Below the pieces are notes generated by a model, which made no database searches, was not told the DNA's origin, and saw only the letters and a list, made by a program, of their open reading frames with translations. 10,324 bases of DNA from the NCBI GenBank assembly GCA_039933775.1, contig JBDTNK010000069.1, positions 1 through 10,324 on the forward strand. Reading direction: 5' to 3'. Positions 5,567-10,324 of the stretch are shown piece by piece. This DNA is from JBDTNK01 sp039933775 (GTDB taxonomy: Bacteria > Chloroflexota > Limnocylindria > QHBO01). Position numbers and translations under genes: made by a program. Positions within the stretch are counted from its first letter, which is position 1, and each line of letters begins with the position of its first letter.

Positions 5567-6357
5567 GCCGCCACCTCCTCCACCGATGGCGCCGATCGGG
5601 CGTCGCGCACCGGGATGCCGCGCCGCGCCAGCTCCGCCTTCAGCTCCGGCAGCCGCAGCATCCCGAAATGGAGGAGCGACGCCAGCAGCGCCGCCGACGC
5701 GCCGCCGTCGATTAGCACGTCGGCCACGTCGTCGATGCCGCCCGCGCCACCGCTGGCGATGACCGGAACGCGAACGGCATCCGCGATCGCGCGCGTGAGC
5801 GCCAGGTCATAGCCCGATTGCGTTCCGTCGCGATCGATGCTTGTCACCAGCAGCTCCCCGGCGCCGCGCTCCGCGGCCTCACGCGCCCAGGCCACCGCGT
5901 CGCGCCGCGCATCGCGGGTCGCGGAGGCGGCGCGCACCGACCAGCCCTCGCCGGCACGCAGCGCGTCGACCGCGACGACCACCGACTGGCTGCCGAGGCG
6001 CTCGGCGATGACCGTCACCAGTCGCGGGTCGGCCAGCGCGGCGCTGTTGATGCTCACCTTGTCGGCGCCTGCGTCGAGCAGGGCTGCTGCGTCGTCGTAC
6101 GAGCGCACGCCACCGCCCACCGCGAGCGGGATGTCGAGCGCGGCGGCGGCACGCGACACGAGCTCGACCAGCGCCGGGCGGCGATCCACCGTCGCCGCGA
6201 TGTCGAGGATCACGATCTCGTCGGCGCCGTCGGCGGCGTGCCGCGCGGCAAGCTCCACCGGATCGCCGGCGTCGACCAGGTCGACGAAGCGCGTGCCCTT
6301 CACCACGCGACCGTCGGTCACGTCGAGGCAGGCGATGATCCGCCGCCGGAGCGTCAT
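5554..6357 (-). CDS. hisF: Imidazole glycerol phosphate synthase, cyclase subunit
   Basis: A 267-residue (beta-alpha)8 barrel that, with HisH, makes imidazole glycerol phosphate and AICAR from PRFAR. The catalytic aspartates are D12 (ACLDVTDGRVVKG) and D131 (VVAVDALRAG), matching D11 and D130 of the Thermotoga enzyme. Phosphate-binding glycine stretches GGGVRS (81-86) and ASGGAGG and the core LLVTSIDRDGTQSGYD are intact. The C-terminus runs roughly 15 residues past the usual end (the tail after RRGIPVRD), of no evident function. ATG at 6357 overlaps the hisA stop as ATGA, with GGAGG 7 bases upstream, so the two genes are translationally coupled. Confidence 0.96.
   Translation of the reverse strand: MTLRRRIIACLDVTDGRVVKGTRFVDLVDAGDPVELAARHAADGADEIVILDIAATVDRRPALVELVSRAAAALDIPLAVGGGVRSYDDAAALLDAGADKVSINSAALADPRLVTVIAERLGSQSVVVAVDALRAGEGWSVRAASATRDARRDAVAWAREAAERGAGELLVTSIDRDGTQSGYDLALTRAIADAVRVPVIASGGAGGIDDVADVLIDGGASAALLASLLHFGMLRLPELKAELARRGIPVRDARSAPSVEEVAAWLG
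5573..5579 (-). promoter_or_regulatory. Shine-Dalgarno fixing the GTG start of hisIE
   Basis: The minus strand reads AGGAGGT 6 bases before GTG at 5566. It is embedded in the last codons of hisF and decides the start of hisIE, since no ATG is available near the conserved N-terminus. Confidence 0.75.
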
Positions 6358-7094
6358 GCGGCGGCCTCCAGCGCGGTGAGCGCCTCGCGCACATGCACCT
6401 GCCCCGTGAGCAGCGCGAGCCCGACGATCGCGCCGTCGATGCCGGCGCTCTTCAGCGCGAGCAGGTCCTCGACCGACGCCACGCCGCCGGCCGCGACGAG
6501 TGGCACCGAGCGCAGCGCGGCCCGCATCCCGGACAGGAGCGCGACGTTCGGCCCCGCCAGCGTCCCGTCGCGTGACGCGTCGGTGATGAGCAGCCGAGCG
6601 GCGCCCTCGTCGGCCAGCCGCCGGGCGACGGCGATCGGCGCGGCGCCGGCGCGCTGCGTCCAGGCCTCGACCGCCAGCTGACCGTCACGCAAGTCGAGCG
6701 AGGCGAAGATCCGCTGCGGCCACTGGCGCGCACACGCCTCGAGGAAGCCCGGCTCGGCGATGGCGGCCGAGCCCAGGATCGCGTCGTCGACGCCGACCTC
6801 GAAGGCGGCGGCCACGTCCGCGACGGTGCGCAGCCCGCCACCCAGTTCGACCCGCACCGCGGCATCGCCGCGACGTACCTGGTCGACAATCCGCGCCACG
6901 AGCGGCAGCTGGGCCGGAGCCCGCCGGCGTGCGCCCTCGAGGTCGATGATGTGGATCCGTCGCGCGCCGTCGCCTACCCAGCCCTCGACGAGCTCGAGCG
7001 GATCGAGGCCCTGCGCGACGCGGCGTTCGTAGTCGCCCTGTTCGAGCCGCACGGCCCCGCCGTCGAGCAGGTCGACCGCACAGATCAGCTCCAT
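6354..7094 (-). CDS. hisA: Phosphoribosylformimino-5-aminoimidazole carboxamide ribotide isomerase
   Basis: A 246-residue (beta-alpha)8 barrel catalysing the Amadori rearrangement of ProFAR to PRFAR (step 4). The catalytic aspartate is D8 in CAVDLLDGGAVRL and the second is probably D134 in SLDLRDGQ. Phosphate loops VELGGGLRT (82-90) and AAGGVAS and the substrate strand TDASRDGTLAGPN are present. Actinobacterial PriA proteins, which also serve tryptophan synthesis, usually have SGGIR where this one has GGGLR, so I call it HisA; the TD..(R/K)DGTL.GPN strand is PriA-like and leaves some doubt about dual use. The ATG at 7094 starts 4 bases after the hisH stop and has only a weak purine site (GGAC), so translation likely depends on coupling with hisH. 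Confidence 0.93.
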   Translation of the reverse strand: MELICAVDLLDGGAVRLEQGDYERRVAQGLDPLELVEGWVGDGARRIHIIDLEGARRRAPAQLPLVARIVDQVRRGDAAVRVELGGGLRTVADVAAAFEVGVDDAILGSAAIAEPGFLEACARQWPQRIFASLDLRDGQLAVEAWTQRAGAAPIAVARRLADEGAARLLITDASRDGTLAGPNVALLSGMRAALRSVPLVAAGGVASVEDLLALKSAGIDGAIVGLALLTGQVHVREALTALEAAA

Positions 7095-7098
7095 GCTG

Positions 7099-7701
7099 CT
7101 AGCCGTCCAGGGCGCCGCGGGCGAAGGCGGCGAGTAGCGCGCGGCCGCCGGGGCCGCTCTTCTCCGGGTGGAACTGCACGCCGCTGATGGATCCGGCGCG
7201 CAGCACCGATGGGAAGCGAAAGCCGTCGACCTCGGTGGTGCCAGCGACGACGCCCTCGTCGGCGGGGTCGATCCAATAGCCATGGACGAAGTACGCCTCG
7301 AGCGACCCGCCGCCGCGCAGCTCGACGCTGTTCCACCCGATATGCGGCACGAGCGACGGTCCGCCGGCGTCCTGCGCCGGAAAGGCACGGCAGCGACCGG
7401 CCAGCAGGCCCAGCCCGGGTGCATCGTCCTCGTCGCTGCCCTCGAGCAGCAGCTGGGCCCCGAGGCAGACACCCAGGAATGGTCGGCCGGCAGCGGCCCA
7501 GGCGCGCAGCGCGTCGGTCATCCCCTGCCGCTGCAGCGCGCGCATCGCCGAGCCGGCGGCCCCGACGCCGGGCAGCACCACCCGATCGGCGCCGTCCAGG
7601 CCGGTCGGATCGGCAACGAGACGCGCATCGGCGTCCACCGCCTCGAGGGCACGCAGCACCGAACGCGTGTTGCCGGCGCCGAAATCGACGACCGCGATCA
7701 T
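7099..7701 (-). CDS. hisH: Imidazole glycerol phosphate synthase, glutamine amidotransferase subunit
   Basis: A 200-residue class I glutaminase that hydrolyses glutamine and passes ammonia to HisF. The catalytic triad is visible: nucleophile C79 in FLGVCLGAQLLLEGSDED, and H178 and E180 in GVQFHPEKSG. The N-terminus IAVVDFGAGNTRSV and the oxyanion-region stretch LPGVGAAGSAM are typical, as is HIGWNSV (120-126). The length is normal. ATG at 7701 overlaps the hisB stop as ATGA; AGGGG lies about 9 bases upstream. A longer in-frame reading to 7917 would run through hisB sequence and is not supported. Confidence 0.96.
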   Translation of the reverse strand: MIAVVDFGAGNTRSVLRALEAVDADARLVADPTGLDGADRVVLPGVGAAGSAMRALQRQGMTDALRAWAAAGRPFLGVCLGAQLLLEGSDEDDAPGLGLLAGRCRAFPAQDAGGPSLVPHIGWNSVELRGGGSLEAYFVHGYWIDPADEGVVAGTTEVDGFRFPSVLRAGSISGVQFHPEKSGPGGRALLAAFARGALDG

Positions 7702-8306
7702 CGCAACGTCCCCTTCGACGAGGGCGTGGCGGTGGCATCGGTCAGTCCGACGAGCCGCGGATCTGGCTCCGCCGCCTCGCGCAGGGCACGGGCGAAGGCC
7801 TTCATGCCACCCTCGACGAGGTGATGGGTGCTCAGCGCGCCGCGAACCTCGAGGTGCACCGTCAGCCGCGCCTCGCGCGCCAGCGTCTCGAGGAAGTGCG
7901 GCACGAGCTCGAGCCACGGGCTGACCCCGGTCGTCGGGTCGGGGCGTGGTCGGATGACCGCGTACGAGCGCCCGCCCAGGTCGATCGCCGCCTCAGCCAG
8001 CGCCTCGTCCATGGGAATCCGGGCCGCACCGTAGCGCCGGATCGCGCGACGCTCGCCCAGCGCGACGTCGAGCGCGCGCCCGAGCACGAGGCCCGCGTCC
8101 TCGACGGTGTGGTGCTCGTCGACGTGCAGGTCGCCCTGTGCGCTCAGCTCGAGATCGAGCAGGGCATGCCGCGCCAGCAGCTCGAGCAGGTGGTCGAAGA
8201 AGCCGATGCCGGTTGAGATCGTCGACTGTCCGGTTCCATCCAGCTCGACCTTCACCTGGACCGATGTCTCCGCCGTGCGGCGCTCGGCCGTTCCGATGCG
8301 GCTCAT
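7698..8306 (-). CDS. hisB: Imidazoleglycerol-phosphate dehydratase (single-domain HisB)
   Basis: A 202-residue dehydratase for step 6 (imidazole glycerol phosphate to imidazole acetol phosphate). Signatures of the manganese enzyme are intact: GIGFFDHLLELLARH (33-47), HVDEHHTVEDAG (61-72, with H65, H66, E69), a second metal motif HHLVEGGMKAFARALREA (161-178, with H161, H162, E165) and the C-terminal PSSKGTL close to the usual STKG.L ending. There is no N-terminal HAD phosphatase domain of the enterobacterial kind, so it does not provide histidinol-phosphate phosphatase. ATG at 8306 overlaps the stop of the upstream fused gene as ATGA, with GGGAG 8 bases upstream. Confidence 0.96.
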   Translation of the reverse strand: MSRIGTAERRTAETSVQVKVELDGTGQSTISTGIGFFDHLLELLARHALLDLELSAQGDLHVDEHHTVEDAGLVLGRALDVALGERRAIRRYGAARIPMDEALAEAAIDLGGRSYAVIRPRPDPTTGVSPWLELVPHFLETLAREARLTVHLEVRGALSTHHLVEGGMKAFARALREAAEPDPRLVGLTDATATPSSKGTLR

Positions 8307-10324
8307 GCGCCCAGCTCCCGCTCGAGGGCGGCCATGAGCCGCTCGTTCTCGTCGGCGGCGCGCGCGGTGGCGCGCAGCCAGCCGCGCATCGGTCCGGTCG
8401 GGTAGGTCCGCAGCGCCAGGCCCTGGCGCAGGAGCGCGCCGGCCAGCGCGTCGGCATCGGGCGGGCGGAAGGTGACGAAGTTGGCGACCGATGGCAGGAC
8501 CTCGCAGCCCATCCGCGCGACCGCTTCCGCGAGCCGGTCGCGCTCCGCCACGATCTGGCGCTGCCGCTCGCGGGCCGTGGTGCGGTCGGCGAGCGCGGCG
8601 AGAGCCAGCGCCTCGGTCGTGGCGGCCACCGAGATCGGCAGCCGGGATGCGGCAAAGCGCTCGGCCAGCGCATCGGGCACGACGAGGTACCCGATGCGGG
8701 CGCCGGCCAGCCCGTAGGCCTTCGCCAGGCTGCGCAGCACGAGCAGGTTCGGCAGCTCGCCGATGAGCTGGACGGCGCTTGTCGATTCGGGCTCGACGCC
8801 GGCCGAGGCCTCGGCGAACTCGAGGTAGACCTCGTCGAGCACCACGATCGCCGGCAGGCCGTCCGCGATGGCGCGGACCTCGGCGAGCGTGTACGCGTCG
8901 CCGGTGGGGTTGTTCGGGCTGCACAGCCAGACGAGCCGCGCGGCATGCTCCATCGCTGCTGCGCGCAGCACGGATGCGGCCTGTCGCTCTCCCAGCGAGC
9001 GGCGCGGGACCTCCACCACGCGACCGCCGGCCAGCTGCGACTCCACGGCGAACATGGCGAAAGTCGGCACCGGCACGACGACTGCGTCGCCGTCGCCGAG
9101 GGTCATGCTCGCCACGAGGCGGATGAGCTCGTCCGCGCCGGCGCCGGGCACGATGCGCCGCGGGTCGACGCCGAGCAGCTCGCCCAGCGTGGCGCGCAGG
9201 GCGGTGTAGTCCTGGTCACCGTACTCGGTCAGCCGCGCCGGGTCGAAGCTCGCGAGCGCGGCGCGCACCGCGGGCAGCGGTCCGCCGCCCAGGGTGTTGA
9301 GGTCGTAGCGCGTGACGCGATCCAGGTCCAGCCGAGCGGCGAGCGTCTCATCCGATGGCTCGGCCGGATACGCGGCGACCGGCCCGGGAAGGCGCAGGAG
9401 ATCGTTCGGATCGATGCGCACCGCGTCGCCGGGCGCTCGCTTGGCTCGCGCCCGCACCGATGCGCCATGCGCGGGCAGGCCCTCGGCGCCGGCCAGGGCG
9501 GTGACCGTGGCCGCCAGGCGCGGCGTGGCAGCCGATGCGACGCGCTGCACCTCGATCCAGCGCCCGAACGCCTCGACACCGACCCCGCTGTAGGCCCGGG
9601 CAGCACCGCCGGTCGGCAGCACGTGGTTCGTGCCGGTGGCGTAGTCGCCGGCGGCGACCGCCGACCATGGCCCGATGAAGATCGCGCCCGCGTTGCGGAC
9701 CCGCGCGGCGAGCATCTCGGCGCCGGCGCACTGCAGCGAGACGTGTTCGGCGGCGATCGCGTCGATCGCGGCCAGCCCCTCGTCGAGCGACTCGACGAGC
9801 ACGACGCGGCCCCAGGCGCGCAGCGTGGCCAGTGCGCGCTCGCCGGTCGCAAGGTCGGCGGCCAGCGGTGCCAGGCGAGCCTCGACGCGCTCGGCGAGGG
9901 CTGCCGAATCGGTGACGAGGATGGCGATCGAGTCGGGACCGTGCTCGGCCTGTGCCAGGAGATCGAGCGCCACGAGGTCGGCATCGGCACTGTCGTCGGC
10001 GAGCACAACGCACTCCGACGGACCCGCCGGCAGGTCGATCGCCACGTCGGCGCTGACCGCGCGCTTGGCGGCGGTGACCCACGCGTTGCCGGCGCCGAAG
10101 ATGCGATCGACCGGCGCCACCGAGGCGGTTCCGTAGGCGAGCGCGGCGATCGCCTGCGCCCCGCCGACGCGCAGCACGCGCTTCACACCGACGAGCCGCG
10201 CGGCGACCAGGATCGCCGGCGCGACGCTGCCGTCGGGGCGCGGTGGCGTGGCGATGACGAGCTCATCGACGCCGGCCAGCCGCGCCGGCACGCCGAGCAT
10301 GATCACGCTGCTGGCATACGCCGC
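8303..10324 (-). CDS. hisD-hisC: Fused histidinol dehydrogenase - histidinol-phosphate aminotransferase, 5' end outside window
   Basis: One open frame of 673 visible residues. HisD part (visible 1 to about 298; roughly the first 130 residues lie beyond the window): GGAQAIAALAYGT, AGPSE, zinc ligands Q125 and H128 (AQAEHG), catalytic E193-H194, D227 (GDY...NHVLPT) and H286 (LPAHGASV) all present at spacings matching the E. coli enzyme. HisC part (about 303-673): fold-type I aminotransferase with GAGADELI (394-401), SPNNPTG (469-475), DEVYLEF and the PLP lysine K535 in SLAKAYGLAGARIGY; the usual serine before this lysine is alanine, and GNGSDE is GAGADE. A C-terminal arginine, R651, is in place. 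HisD ends within about 10 residues of where HisC begins and no stop lies between. An internal GTG near 9421 has no binding site before it, so a true fusion is likeliest. It supplies steps 7, 9 and 10 of histidine synthesis; GPGNAY is GAGNAW in HisD. Confidence 0.93.
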   Translation of the reverse strand, partial: AAYASSVIMLGVPARLAGVDELVIATPPRPDGSVAPAILVAARLVGVKRVLRVGGAQAIAALAYGTASVAPVDRIFGAGNAWVTAAKRAVSADVAIDLPAGPSECVVLADDSADADLVALDLLAQAEHGPDSIAILVTDSAALAERVEARLAPLAADLATGERALATLRAWGRVVLVESLDEGLAAIDAIAAEHVSLQCAGAEMLAARVRNAGAIFIGPWSAVAAGDYATGTNHVLPTGGAARAYSGVGVEAFGRWIEVQRVASAATPRLAATVTALAGAEGLPAHGASVRARAKRAPGDAVRIDPNDLLRLPGPVAAYPAEPSDETLAARLDLDRVTRYDLNTLGGGPLPAVRAALASFDPARLTEYGDQDYTALRATLGELLGVDPRRIVPGAGADELIRLVASMTLGDGDAVVVPVPTFAMFAVESQLAGGRVVEVPRRSLGERQAASVLRAAAMEHAARLVWLCSPNNPTGDAYTLAEVRAIADGLPAIVVLDEVYLEFAEASAGVEPESTSAVQLIGELPNLLVLRSLAKAYGLAGARIGYLVVPDALAERFAASRLPISVAATTEALALAALADRTTARERQRQIVAERDRLAEAVARMGCEVLPSVANFVTFRPPDADALAGALLRQGLALRTYPTGPMRGWLRATARAADENERLMAALERELGA

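Noticed and set aside
4271..5812. A 513-codon open frame on the plus strand across the M16/hisIE junction
   Set aside because: Its product is an Arg/Ala/Pro-rich low-complexity string overlapping two well-recognised genes on both strands.
7702..7917. N-terminal extension of HisH
   Set aside because: HisH proteins begin at the IAVVDFG strand; the extension is hisB read in another frame.
9421..9421. Internal GTG as a separate start for hisC
   Set aside because: No Shine-Dalgarno precedes it, and the frame is continuous with hisD with no stop, so separate translation is not supported, though it cannot be excluded.

Overview
The window is about 70% GC and densely coded, with small gaps, GTG starts and four-base stop/start overlaps. 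The mix of a Holin-X-type small membrane protein, a DUF3618-like partner and a DUF3105 protein points to a high-GC Gram-positive-type or Chloroflexota lineage. The phosphoribosyl-isomerase looks like an ordinary HisA rather than actinobacterial PriA, which leans me towards Chloroflexota. This assignment is inference only; I recognise no species.

Layout, left to right. (1) Positions 1-1176, minus strand: a two-gene membrane unit (Holin-X-type protein, then a DUF3618-like protein whose GTG start lies inside the first gene), followed by a tRNA-Leu(UAG) cut by the window edge. (2) Positions 1177-2170, plus strand: a divergent gene for a membrane-anchored DUF3105 protein, a 163-base gap with two GC-rich hairpins, and tRNA-Lys(CUU) with encoded CCA. 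(3) Positions 2275-4946, plus strand: two overlapping M16 peptidase-family genes. The first has the HxxEH zinc site but lacks the Arg/Tyr substrate-site pair; the second has the pair but lacks the zinc site. This is the signature of a two-subunit M16B peptidase. (4) Positions 4949-10324, minus strand: a histidine biosynthesis operon in transcription order hisD-hisC (fused, 5' end outside the window), hisB, hisH, hisA, hisF, hisIE. It meets the peptidase operon tail to tail with only 2 bases between stop codons.

The visible his genes cover pathway steps 2 to 7, 9 and 10: HisIE (steps 2-3), HisA (4), HisH plus HisF (5), HisB (6), HisC (7) and HisD (9-10). Missing are HisG (step 1, possibly upstream) and any histidinol-phosphate phosphatase (step 8). 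The most unusual feature is the in-frame HisD-HisC fusion with a very short linker. I see no CRISPR array, transposon, phage module or clearly new system; apart from the fusion, the interest lies in the poorly characterised membrane genes and the split peptidase.
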